Part shown: positions 11,101 through 21,392 of the stretch, in pieces
Position numbering within the stretch: position 1 is the first letter of the stretch
Layout of the letters: each line of letters starts with the position of its first letter
Origin: Brachionus manjavacas
Lineage: Eukaryota; Rotifera; Eurotatoria; Ploima; Brachionidae
Reading direction: 5' to 3'
Assembly: GCA_019054805.1 (NCBI GenBank)
Contig: JAHQIY010000002.1
Coordinates: 7,688,001-7,752,000 of the forward strand
Length of the DNA stretch: 64,000 bases
The notes under the pieces: generated by a model
Told to the model about the DNA's origin: nothing
What the model saw: the letters and a program-made list of their open reading frames with translations, nothing else
Database searches by the model: none
Made by a program: the position numbers and the translations under genes

Positions 11101-14100
11101 GTACTATTTTGAAACCGTACTATTTTAAGACCGTACTTTTATACAAAATACCATTTTAAAGAACCGAATTATTCCTTATAGTAAAAAATCCAAGTTTTTC
11201 AAAATTGAAATGATCGAATTTTAAACGAACTTCTCAACCCCTTTTCGTTTCCTATTCCTGTTTCTCTTCCCCATTTTAACTGTTTCTCTGTTTTTTCGTG
11301 ATAAAAAGAAATTTAAATAACAGAAACGGGAAGAGAAAAGAAAAGAGAAGGTTGAAGTTAGTTTTAATGTACTGTAACTTTTTTTGCAATTTTTGAAAAG
11401 AAGATTGGAATGATTTAAAAAAATAATGGCTTGTTAAAAACTTAAATTAAACTAGAATTACAATTTAACCAACTCGTTAATTCAATTATTCATTTCTTTA
11501 AATAATAAAAAATATAATAAAATGGGTTTTTTAATTTTTTGCTAGGTTGTCAAATTAAATCCTTTTTTTTTAGATTTTGGTTCGTATTTAAAAGTTGATT
11601 TTAACTTAAGAGGGAAAAAATGAAGATGAGGACATTGAGGCTATTTTTAAGATCCAAAAAACACCAAAAACTTGTTAATAATATTAAAAAAAAAGGTATA
11701 TAAAAAAATATTTACTCAATTTATTAATTATTTAGGCTATCCCAATTGTGATTCAAAATAATGGAGACTGGTCAAATTTACCAGTTACCAGTTTTTTCGA
11801 AAATTATTGTAAAAATTCGTAAAATCACGTAAATTTACGTAAAAAGTGGTAAATTGAAACCATAGTGTCAAATCACCACAGTAAACGTATTAGAAAAGAC
11901 TGAGGGATGAATGAATTTTTTGAATGCTAAATAGTTCGGATGAATGCAAGCTGGATTAACTTTAATATGCAATTAATAAAATTTAATTAGTGATAAATCA
12001 GAAATTAGAGCTATGAAAAGTCAGCAAACCATCAATTTTTCAATCTTTTGTTCGTTCACCGAAATTTTATTAATTAATTAAATTTTAACAACCCTAATTA
12101 ATGTCTTATTTTGACTAAAAAATTTTAATTATTTTAGTGATTTTTTCAAAAGACGATCTTAAACGTCTGTGTTAATATTTTTTTGGTTTAAAAAAAAATA
12201 AACTAAAACTTGTGTGAAAAAACTTACCTAAAATACCTCCAAAGCATAAAGCCGGAGCAAAACAAACAGTAAAAATAAAGCAGAAGGCTATCAAACAATG
12301 AAGATTGAGACCATCAGCTACGTCACTAAAATATTTCGAGTAACGATGCTTGATCTCATTTATCAAGCATCCAAAAGGTCGTCGAGTTCTTTCAAATGGG
12401 TTGAAAAACTCTCCTGATTTTTTTGATGATATCAATGAATTTTTCCTCGACTCCAATTTCTCTTCGATCTTTTTCGCTTCCTTCTTCTTTAGGGTTTCCT
12501 GTTTCTGTTTTCGTTTCATTTTTGATTTCATCCATTCAATGAGTGGAGCCAGCAAATCCTCGTCGTATTCACCTGCTGGAACTACAAAGCATAAGCTTCT
12601 TGTAGTGTAAGAGCCTATTCCTCGGATTATTTCAGGCTTGTTTTTGGCTGCATATGCACAATCAACAAAGTCTTTATTGGTCATTAAGGTTCCCATACAG
12701 CGACCAATTTCTAAATAGCTCACTTGATGTGATCTTGGTCCGAGAAATATAAACAAAAATCTCACTTTTATCTCAAACTCGACCAGATGATCTGAAAAAT
12801 AAAATTAGAAAAAATTATTTTAATTATTAGACTTTAAATTCAAACAAATCAATTATTTATTATATAATAAACAATTTTTAATTTTTTTTGTAATTGCTTA
12901 CTGTAATTATTTGAATTATAAAAATTTCGCCAAAAATAAAATGAGTTTACCATTTTTTACAAATTTTCATTAAAAAAATTAAGTTTTTCCTCAATAAATT
13001 AGATGTAAATTTTTATTTTTGGGCTTAAATTAAATTCATGAAATTATTTTTAAATAGATTTTTTGATTTTTTAAGCAGATTTTTCTGGAAATAAGCATCT
13101 TTCTTCTATTTCACCAAATTAATTAATCACCTGGTTCAATTTAAGTTGAGCAAAATTTTTACTTTCTTTACTTCTTGAAAAATCAAATTTCGAAAAATAA
13201 GATATTTACAGTTATTTTTAAAATACGGCTAAAATGTTTAATTTAAAAATTTATTTTATTGTGAATTTAAATTTTATTTCTAATCTAAATTATCTGGATG
13301 TTAAGTTTAAAGCAAAAATTGCTGCAAAATATTTTTTAATAAATTGAACACCAACACCAGTTTTATAATTTTAGGATGTTTAAATTATTTAAAAAAATTT
13401 GTTAAATGTAAACAATAGCAAGCAATTTAAAAAGATTGAATACATATAGAAATAATACTGAAAGTTAAGTATTTTAACTCTTTTCTGACATAATAAAACT
13501 TTCTTTTGATTTTATGATAAAATTTTCAAAATTATCAATTTATTTTTTGATCTTTTAGATATTTTGCTTTGCTCAAAACTTCACCACCGCCTTTTTTTTT
13601 AATTTAAATGAAACATAAATTTTAAATTCAAAAATTGTTTTGACAGAAAAAATTATTTGGTGATCATTTTTTGATTAGATAAAGTGGAGTATTTTTGTTA
13701 TCAAAATGATCACATTCTAGACATTATACTTAAGATCATATTTTTTTGTGAACATTTGATCACATAGTCGACATGACCCAAAAATTTTTTATAGAAATAT
13801 TTAAATTTCATACCAACAAATATTATGTTGAATAATATTATCCTACGACCAAAAAAGGAATTAATTTCAAATTTGTTAAATCTTGATTTAGTTCCTGCAA
13901 AAACTCTACATTTTTAAGGAGATTTCCAAGTCTTAATAAGATATTAGAATTGAAAGAGGTGATTGATTTTCAAAATAAATTTGTTTAACGCTGTAAATAT
14001 TTGAATTATACTTCATGATTGCTCCTAGCTTCTTTTTTGTAAAACAGGTAAAAATTTTTCTCTAAAAAAAATTCTTATCCTTCGGTTTTGCGCCCTGAAT

Positions 14101-17100
14101 TGACATCAACAATGAAAGAGTAAAACTCAAAAATAGAAAAATAATTAAATTAAATTAGTTTAATAAAGAATCAAGCAAAATAGTTTAAAATTTTTAAAAT
14201 TAAGTGCCGCATCAAAGCCAAACTTTTATAAAACAAAATTTTTTTTTTCAAAATAGGCGCTGGAACAATCTTTTAATTATTTTTTTCATAAAATAAAATT
14301 TACAAGAAAATAAAATATTTTTCGGATTTTTACCCGCTTTTATTTCTTTTAGCTTTTAATTTTTAAAATCTCTATCAATTTATGTATTTCTGCTGTAAGA
14401 AAACTAAAGCATAAGTTACTTTTTTCCAACAAAAGAGTTAAAACACGTTAGCGAAAAAACATTATTAATTTTTAAAAAATAATTGAATATTTAGTTTGAT
14501 TTATCATAAATTATATAATTTAAATCTATTTAAATTAATAAAAATCCATAATTACCTAAAAATTGATCTTTGGTAAGCCTTACGAAAGCCATAACTAGAA
14601 AAAAAAAAAAATTTTGATCCAAAATTTGTATTCAAAAATTAAAAAATCAAACCTGGTTTGTCAAGAAAATCAACATTCCCAATCATAATGGCAAAAGACT
14701 CGATATCAGTCGAAGTATCCAAATCAGAATGCTTTGACTTTGAATGATGAATAGGATTTTTAAGAAGATTAAGAGTAGATCTTAGATGCTTGTTATGATG
14801 ATGACTATGATGGTGACCAGTGTGGTTGTCAAAACTGGTCAGACTTGAGTGAGAGGGCACATAAAACTTGACAAATTGCTTTTTTTCATCCACATTTCCA
14901 TCACTCTCAATTCCAGCATCGTCATTGCGACCATGCTGTCGAGTCACATTCCTCTTAAAAATCGAACTTCCAAAATGTTCAACAATGGAAGCATGGCTCT
15001 GTCTAGAATGCTTTAAATTAGAAGAAAAGAGCTCCGAAATGGGTGCTTTTTTTCCAGCCATGGCGCCACCCAAACTCAAATGATCCCTATGCTGACTGAG
15101 CAAAATAGACTTGAGCTTTTCCTTATAATCGCGGTTGAGCCGGCCGCGATTAATAAAGTCTTGAGCTATTTCGTCAATGATGTCTTCAAAAGTGTTCTGC
15201 TGTGAATTCAAAATAACAGCGCCCGATTGAAGATTGGACTTCAAGTAGGCTATGTTTTGATATTCCAAAGCGCCGATGAATGGTTTCGACCATATTTCTG
15301 TCTCCGGGTCAATAGTTTGCTCATACTTGATCCATCTGGAAGATATTCTCCATTTGTAAAGCAGATCAATCTCGTCAAACTCGAGCTGTTCTAGCTCGAC
15401 ATAGACATCCGGATGGACCGGACCAGTCTTTGGAAAAATTTTAAAAAGGCTCAATTTTTTTTTTTTAAAGTTTACTGTTTCAGTTTTTGGCAAAAGATTT
15501 TTCAGCTCAGGCAACTCTAAATTTTTGTCGTCTTTAGGTAGAAATTAATAATTCAAAATCAAATAGCTAAAATAAACTTACTGCTCATTTGTGTATTTGT
15601 TTGATTAAAAAAATTTTTAAGATCTATTTCATTCCAAATTTGTGTTTCACCGCTTGACACACTGTAATAAGACTGTCTAAAAAAGCTATAAAGTTTTACT
15701 CAGTGTTATAAAAAAAAAAAAAAAAAACTAAAAAAAGATAAGATGTAATATGAATCAAAAGAAAGAATTCCTTAAGCGGTAATAAATCATAATTTATTTA
15801 ATTTGTAATAAAAAATTTGCAAGCAATTAAAAGTCCATATTTTCACCTTATTTCTTTATAAAGCCAAAAATGATGTTCAAAGATTGAATTACATAATCAA
15901 GACTTTTTGAAAATGGTTTTAAATTTCCAAAGTATGTGTCTAGAATACGTGTCGCGTCATACTTAGAACATACTTAATTGACCCTAAAACTTGCCAATTC
16001 GGTGATTTATTTCCTTTCAAATCCATGGATTAAAATTGAAAAATTATCACCAGAGCATGCTAAATTTATGAGAATAGCTTTTTTTTATTTATAAAATTTG
16101 GCTTTAACAATATTTCCCAGATGCGGATTACCATATTGAAATTTTGCTAAATAATTTAGACAGGTAAAAAAGGTAAATTGTTTGAAATGATGTCAGCAAC
16201 TAAATTTTCTTGAGTTTTAAGACGCCCAGTTGATTGTTTTCTCATCATTTAAATATTAAAAATACTAAAGAAAATTAAAACGTCATAGAACAAAAAAGCT
16301 ACCTTTTGTGAGTCGTTAATTTTTAAAAAATTAATTTTTTAGATCTTAATTTGTACTGATTTTATTGCAAAATTTTTTGACTGAATTGAATTATAATTTC
16401 AATTGAAGGGTAGCCCCCCTTGAAATTTTTTTTGATTATTTTCCTCCGAAGTATGATATTATCTTATCACAAATAAAGCAAGATCGAGGCTCTGTGAATT
16501 TTTCAATTCAGATAAATTTTGGAAAAACAAATCTATATTAAATACTAAATAAATGCTTCAAAGTTTTTTATTTTACTGAATTAACCGACATAAACTAAAA
16601 ATAAAAAATGATTTTTTTTAATTGAAAACTCTTGTTGCTGAAAAAAATTAAAAGTTTAAATAAAATCAAGATTTGTTTTAGAATCTTGATTTTTCAATTT
16701 TTTTCAGAATTGAAAGCTGACTTTTGATTTTTTTAGAACAAAACAGTCAAAAGTGCCAAGCTCTAAATCATGGCAAACGAAAGCCTGTTAAAATGAATTA
16801 AAATTACTTTGAGGTAATTTGAGGTAAATTTATTTTTTAAGACGAACTTCAAATAAATATACATTTAGACTATTTTGCTTTTAAATCTCAGCCAAAGATT
16901 GAGACATTAAAAACAAAAGTTGAACAATTACTCAAGTTGCTATCGAGAGCATTTTTATCTAGTAAAAAATAAAAAATCTTTTTTAAATAAAACTTATCTG
17001 ATCGAATATTTTTATTTATTTAAAAAAAATTTTGTAATTTTTTTAAGCTATTTTTCGAATGTTTTTCCATGTCGATTTTTCAAGAAATTTAGAGGTTTAG

Positions 17101-17371
17101 CTTCAAGACTAAAAATTTAATTAAAATTTCCAATTAAGAAAGAAAAAGCATTGAAAGAAGGTTTTGTTAAGTTTTGACAAAAAGCTGGATTTTAAATACG
17201 TAGAATTTTAAAAAAATTTAAATATCATTAAATATTAAGCTAATTAAAAGTAAAAATATTCAATTACACACAAAGCGCAATTCAAATAGCTGCTTAATCT
17301 TGACGATATTTGAGCATCAAACATGAAAATTCTTACCTGTTCTTATTTTGTTGCTTATCTGTTAGATTCAT
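5118..17371 (-). CDS. SLC4-family anion exchanger, gene A (12 inferred exons)
   Basis: Bicarbonate transporter of the SLC4 family. Inferred exons, 5' to 3': 17371-17337, 15661-15582, 15531-14653, 14594-14556, 12791-12228, 7082-6934, 6861-6814, 6766-6617, 6480-6211, 6158-5899, 5841-5241, 5192-5118. They total 3150 nt (1049 residues) with every phase compatible. The cytoplasmic band-3 domain shows SSRWIKYEQTIDPETEIW and VDFLDKP..FVRL. The membrane domain starts near residue 505 and has FSGQPLMILGPTGPFLVFEE, RFTEEIFAF, KLKKGTGFNLDLLLG and LSGTQLFDRIK. The large extracellular loop has N-glycosylation sites NIS and NYT. FFEVELTG keeps Glu where human AE1 has Glu681 and Na-coupled NBCs have Asp, and the C-terminus (YELTHLPI) resembles AE ends, so Cl-/HCO3- exchange at the plasma membrane is favoured but inferred. 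The first two exons rest only on splice signals and phase. A LINE sits in the 12228-7082 intron. Confidence 0.9.
7083..7689. other. Intron of SLC4 gene A, no feature recognised
   Basis: A/T-rich, non-coding sequence between the 7082-6934 exon and the LINE insertion. Nothing recognisable. Confidence 0.4.
7690..9137 (+). mobile_element. 5'-truncated CR1-like LINE, near-complete reverse transcriptase
   Basis: Antisense insertion in an intron of SLC4 gene A. The RT is readable from ANITPLFKKGDKSTASNYRP through LLDFAKAFDTVPHRRL, GVPQGSVIGPLLFVLYINDL and the catalytic MYADDTKIF, then a thumb (ERDLGVIFNTNLKW) and a C-terminal region (RKRGDLIQLYKFMHG ... FFFNRTANIWNSLP), ending at a TAG near 9067. 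Two in-frame TGA codons interrupt it (near 7816 and 8082), at sites where relatives carry a coding residue (Trp at the second). The endonuclease is absent. The 3' end has two hairpins (9069-9087 and 9090-9103) and a (CTA)n tail near 9115-9131. Relatively young, but inactive. Confidence 0.9.
9138..10360. other. Intron of SLC4 gene A with faint coding traces
   Basis: Mostly A/T-rich and uninformative. Around 9530-9800 there are stop-broken coding traces (for example KKHIKDASSFNVKQIY) that I cannot assign. At 10021-10060 TA is followed by CAGTTAACTCACGTTTATTC and CGAA, which resembles the terminus of a pogo/Tigger-type transposon. No matching second end was found. Confidence 0.3.
10366..10669 (+). 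mobile_element. LINE-A fragment, C-terminus plus 3' end
   Basis: Encodes LNSFSENNIKKLQAIQNSAV followed by RSILELKYDTPSS and HHEAFNK..LTVSNRLFELSERYV, typical of the region after the RT in Jockey/CR1-like LINEs. It then jumps to the family 3' end (CTGAAGGAGCCCTAGCTCGG) and an A-rich AAATA tail, so the middle of the 3' part is deleted. Sense strand; lies inside the SLC4 gene A intron. Confidence 0.8.
10670..11085 (+). mobile_element. Second LINE-A 3' fragment, directly downstream of the first
   Basis: Begins at ILHHEAFNKLKLLTVSNRLF, then AGLSHSVPLVIRLVNEYREG and EYPTPLCNCYL, and continues through the non-coding 3' region to GAAGGAGCTAATGCTCGATA and an AAATA tail. It covers residues missing from the previous copy. 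The 5' junction AATAATATTTT is also found in the 54-kb reverse copy. Confidence 0.8.
11086..12227. other. Intron of SLC4 gene A, repeat traces only
   Basis: 11230-11345 contains a pyrimidine-rich stretch (TTTCTCTTCCCC) and an inverted purine-rich counterpart (GGGAAGAGAAAAG), possibly the ends of a small inverted-repeat element. 11800-11860 has repeated TTTACGTAAA-like words also seen near 20.6, 52.5 and 55.1 kb. No gene seen. Confidence 0.35.
12792..14555. other. Intron of SLC4 gene A, no feature recognised
   Basis: Long A/T-rich intron between the 39-nt exon at 14594-14556 and the exon beginning at 12791. I see no coding stretch or repeat family that I can name. Confidence 0.4.
15662..17336. 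other. First intron of SLC4 gene A, no feature recognised
   Basis: Inferred intron between the 35-nt first coding exon and the second. Donor AACAG|GTAAGA at 17337/17336 and acceptor TTATTACAG before 15661 are close to consensus. Content is A/T-rich, with no recognised element. Confidence 0.4.
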
Positions 17372-18700
17372 GAGAACATACTTTTCAGATTTAATTATAT
17401 AACGATGTCTTTAAAATTTTGCTTCTGAAGTATTTATACCCGATTTTTAGGAAAAATCTTTTGATTAAACTTTACATGAAACAGACCTATTATCCTAGTA
17501 TCTAATACTTCTAATGATTGTAACAACTTAAAGAAAACTGGTTGAAAATTGATTATTTATGCTTTATTTAAATTTGTAACATTTAATGCAAATATCATCA
17601 AGTTTTTACTAGATTTTGTTAATCTTACCTCAGGAGGTCTTTTTTTTAAATGAAATTTACCATTAGACAAAAAAAGCGATTAAATTTTAGATGATGAAAA
17701 GTTTAATTCTGTGAGGCGTTATTCTCAGTAATAATTCTCAGGGTTTGTTTACATAAATTGAAAATATTCGCTAAGACCTTACCTTAATTTTAGGATCAAA
17801 TCCTAGCAACCAAATTTAGTGTTTGATCAATAGAAAATTAATTTTCTTCATGTCTAAATCTTAAAATTTATCTTTGAAATTCAGATTCTTTAATTAAGTT
17901 ACAAATAAATATTTAACTTTGTATATTGATGATAAAAAAAATTCGTTCTTTCTGCTCTAAGTAAGAAAATGATGACATTGGTATGATTAAATTTTTTTTT
18001 CTTAATTTAAAAAATAAATTCACACCTTGGTTAAAATTTTTAAAATCGAATTTTTTTCGAGGCTAATTTCGGTTATGAAATCATCAATAAAGTCATAACA
18101 AAATAAAAGAAAATTTTTAAATTATAAATCTCAATGTAATTTTGCATCATTTAAAAACTTAATCAAAAAATCTTTATGCCAAATTTACTCCCACAACTTA
18201 GTTTATTTACCTGAGTAAAATTTAATTTTTACATAATTAAATTAGCTTTTCGAATCAGACAGAACGGATTTAAAATTACCGTAAATGTCAAATATTCTTA
18301 TATTAATTCTTTATTAGTAACTTTTTAATTTTTTGTTTTTTTTGGGAAAAAAAGAACCTTACATGTTGGTTCATGTCTTTCAAGAGACTATTTCAAGACT
18401 CGTCTATATTTAATGAAATTTAACTTTTAAAAGTTAACAATTGTGGGTCCAAAGTGGAACGAATTAATGAAAGATCTATTTAAGAAAGCTGCCTTGATTC
18501 ACCATGTATCGTTGTGAATTTTCAATGCAAAAATTCCGATACAAAATTTAAATTCTAAATAAAAATATGAGTTTTGTACTACAGATTTTCTGTAACTTTT
18601 AAAAAGGTGAAACAAACAATGTTTTTTTTAACAGTCCTGTTTATAGAAAAAAAATTCAAAGAAATAATTTTCAATAAATTGATTATTTTTGATTAAATTT
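17372..18700. other. 5' flank of SLC4 gene A, no feature recognised
   Basis: A TATATAA stretch lies about 30 bp upstream of the proposed ATG at 17371, but A/T content makes such words meaningless alone. No coding or repeat signal was identified. Confidence 0.3.
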
Positions 18701-18705
18701 TTTTA

Positions 18706-19028
18706 ATCTTTATTCAAAAGAAATGACTCAAATATTATCGCCAAAGATTAATTACTGAAAAGTAATTTATACAAACAATATTGTTTAAATTTAAAAAAGA
18801 AGTGCACATTATACATTAAAGAACGATTCTTTGGATCGTTGTCTTGGTGTAATTTAAAGTCTAAATCGTAGTTCCAAGCCCCAAATGGTAAAAAATAATC
18901 AGATAATATCTCCTGGTAAAGTTCTGCATCCATTTTACTCTTAGAAATCTTAAAAAATTCTAAAGTAAAAGCTTTTTAGTAATTAAGCTTTGGCGATAAC
19001 ATTTGAGTCATATCTTTTAAATGAAGAT
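18706..19028 (-). mobile_element. Tc1/mariner-type MITE with ~57-bp terminal inverted repeats
   Basis: The ends 18706-18762 and 18972-19028 are inverted copies with about 6 mismatches in 57 bp; both contain ATGACTCAAAT and TTATCGCCAAAG. Between them the minus strand encodes MDAELYQEILSDYFLPFGAW and DFKLHQDNDPKN, the segment before and at the second catalytic Asp of Tc1-like transposases. This is an internally deleted derivative of a Tc1/mariner element. A TA lies next to each end, one base out of register, so the exact boundary is uncertain. Confidence 0.8.
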
Positions 19029-19229
19029 TTATTTCCCCCAAAGTCTCCCAATTTAAATCCCATTCTTTAACGAAAGAAAATACCAAAATTATATAAATCA
19101 TTTTAAAAAAAAAATTTTAATAGTTTTTGTTTTCAATTTAATCTTTTAAAATAAATATTAATATAAAATAAGGTCATTAAAGTGGATATAGAAAAAAATG
19201 TAGATTTGTCGAATCATTGAAATATTTTG

Positions 19230-19440
19230 AGTGTGTATAATTGAACATTTTTTTACCATTTCTATTGGGTTTAGATCTGGCGCTTTTAACTTAATATATT
19301 TTGATATTAAATTAAATTTTTCAATTATATCTTATTATTTACTAAACTATGTTTTTTGTATCTTAAAAGGTTGTACACACGTATGAAATGTGTTTAGGAT
19401 CATTATCTTGATGAAGTTTAAGGACGTTAACACTTGCATA
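19230..19440 (-). mobile_element. Tc1/mariner transposase C-terminal remnant
   Basis: Minus-strand pieces LKLHQDNDPKHIS (near 19430-19385) and LKAPDLNPIEM (near 19290-19255) are the hallmark second-Asp and PDLNPIE blocks of Tc1-like transposases. Stops lie between them. It probably belongs to the same dead element as 20170-20420, with the MULE remnant 19646-20015 inserted between. Confidence 0.8.
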
Positions 19441-19645
19441 TCATATATTTAATAAAAAATATCATTGTTTTAATAAAAATTACCATAAATTTATTAAATC
19501 ATAATAAAATAGTATATTGCATAATATTTTTAATAGATAAACCACAAAATATTATATTTATTACCAAATTTAATAAAAATATATAAAAAAAAAAAAAAAA
19601 TGCTAAAAAGAACAAAAAATTAGTCAAAATTTTTTTTTTTACTAG

Positions 19646-20015
19646 TTACTTTTTGTTTTGTTTACATTTATTTTTTGGACAAAAATAATATAATTTTTTT
19701 CGTAAATGCTTACGACACGTTTCGCACATTTTACTCACACTTTTAGTAGTTTTTTGTCGCTTGCTACTTGATCCTGGAACTGATTCATCAATGTCGAATA
19801 TCAAATTTTCTTCTGGTTCTCTTAGATCAGACGGTTGAATTTGAAGACTTTTTAGAGTTTTAGCAGGAGCACCTCTTTTTTTGTTGTTATGTATCGGCAA
19901 ATCCAAGCCAATTGAGCTGAAATCCAGTAACTGGAGTCTAAACGAACACGAAATAACATGATTGCACTTGTAGTGTTTGAGCCAAAAAGAATAATTTAGG
20001 TGTTTTTTTATTTAA
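19646..20015 (-). mobile_element. MULE C-terminus with SWIM remnant
   Basis: Minus strand: FWLKHYKCNHVISCSFRLQL keeps the C-x-H half of a SWIM finger. It runs directly into FSSIGLDLPIHNNKKRGAP, an acidic linker, then MCETCRKHLRKKLYYFCPK and a basic tail, ending at 19646. It parallels the copy at 3230-3800 motif for motif, and the copy at 37146-38010 in its KRG part. The first CxC half of the finger is eroded. Not a host gene. Confidence 0.75.
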
Positions 20016-20169
20016 AAAGTATACTTTTAATCAATTAAGTATAAAATTAGTAAAATTGGTAATATTTTTATCAATTTATCATAAGATCATTTAAACAAAT
20101 ATTTTTTATTTGATATATGGATGCATTATTAAATTTATAGTATTTTTAAATAAAAAAATGGGTATTAAT

Positions 20170-20420
20170 TATATTTCGCGGGAAGTTTAATATCATATTA
20201 TAATATCCCACCCCAGATATGAATTTTACTCTTAAACTTATATGCACATGGTATTGCTTCTGGTTGAGACGAGAAAAGTCTTAAATGGTATTTAGGCTTA
20301 TCATAAACTATAATGCTGTTTCATCTACAAAAACATAATCATCAAAATCACAGTTTTTATATCTAAGACACCAAATCAGACGAGCTAACTTATGCAAGTT
20401 AAGTTAGGTGCTTTTCTTAG
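20170..20420 (-). mobile_element. Tc1/mariner transposase, catalytic-core remnant
   Basis: Minus strand encodes NCDFDDYVFVDETAL, with the first catalytic Asp in the VDET context. After stops and a frameshift come YHLRLFSSQPEAIPCAYKF and KSKIHIWGGI, the usual Tc1-like WGGIS region. It is oriented and ordered to precede the block at 19230-19440. Confidence 0.75.
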
Positions 20421-20767
20421 TCGTCAATAACGAAATCAATTTAATTTTATTTTATTAAGTCATTTTTTGTTCTTTAGGTAATTGATATAGTGATGGATAA
20501 AAATGACGGATGGTCAGACTACTAGTTTATTAAGAAAAATAAAAATTTCTTCAATTTTTTTTAAATACTATTTTTTTATCATATTTTACCATTTTTTACC
20601 TAAATTTACGTAAAAATTAGTAAAAAAAAGTAACTTTTGGTAAAAATATACACAAATAAATAGAAACTACTTTTTTCAAAATTTATAAATATTTATAAGA
20701 AGAGTCGTAATACATGGCGCATCAAAATCTCGTCCTTAACCTCAAACAGATGAGGATAAAGGACCCT

Positions 20768-20790
20768 TTATTATTATTATTATTATTATA
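20768..20790. repeat. (TTA)n microsatellite
   Basis: Run of seven ATT/TTA units directly after GGACCC. Confidence 0.8.
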
Positions 20791-21392
20791 GGCCTACGCA
20801 CACTTAAAAAATGCAATTAAAAGGCATATCTAAATTTATGATCAAAAATGAGTAAAAAATACGGCAAAATAGATAATATGAATTTTTTTGGTAATAGATT
20901 AAATTTATTTATTTTGAAAAATAAAAAGATTTCTAACTGGTGTATTTTTTCGTCATTAAATAAAAATTTTCAAACAATTTGAATAAAAAAAAGCGTTAAA
21001 TAAATTTTAGTTTGTGCTCTTTAAAAGAAAGTTTTCAGCATATTTTTTTTTATATAAATTTGATTTCGATCGACACATATTAACAAATAAATAAATAAGT
21101 GCAAATCAAATTATAGTTGATTTTTAATTTTTAATTAAGAAATCTAAAAAGATTTAAACAAGTATCTAGCTAGATAGATTGACTGAGATGTTAGGGTTTT
21201 GTATCATTTAATGTCAAAGCAAAAGGCAACACAAAAATTTTTGAATGTGATGAAAATAAAATGCATTTATTAATTGAAAAATATAATGGTAAAAAATATT
21301 ATAGATATTTTTGATCAATATTTTATTGCATAGATAAATTTTTTCTTCAATAAAAACTGTGAAATGATTGTCAAAATTCTAATCTAAAATTT
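20791..21392. other. 3' flank of SLC4 gene B, no feature recognised
   Basis: A/T-rich sequence after the gene B stop. It probably includes the 3' UTR. Confidence 0.35.

Noticed and set aside
16920-17120. Open frame of 66 codons in the first intron of SLC4 gene A
   Set aside because: Low-complexity A/T sequence rich in Phe, Lys and Asn; no similarity or context.
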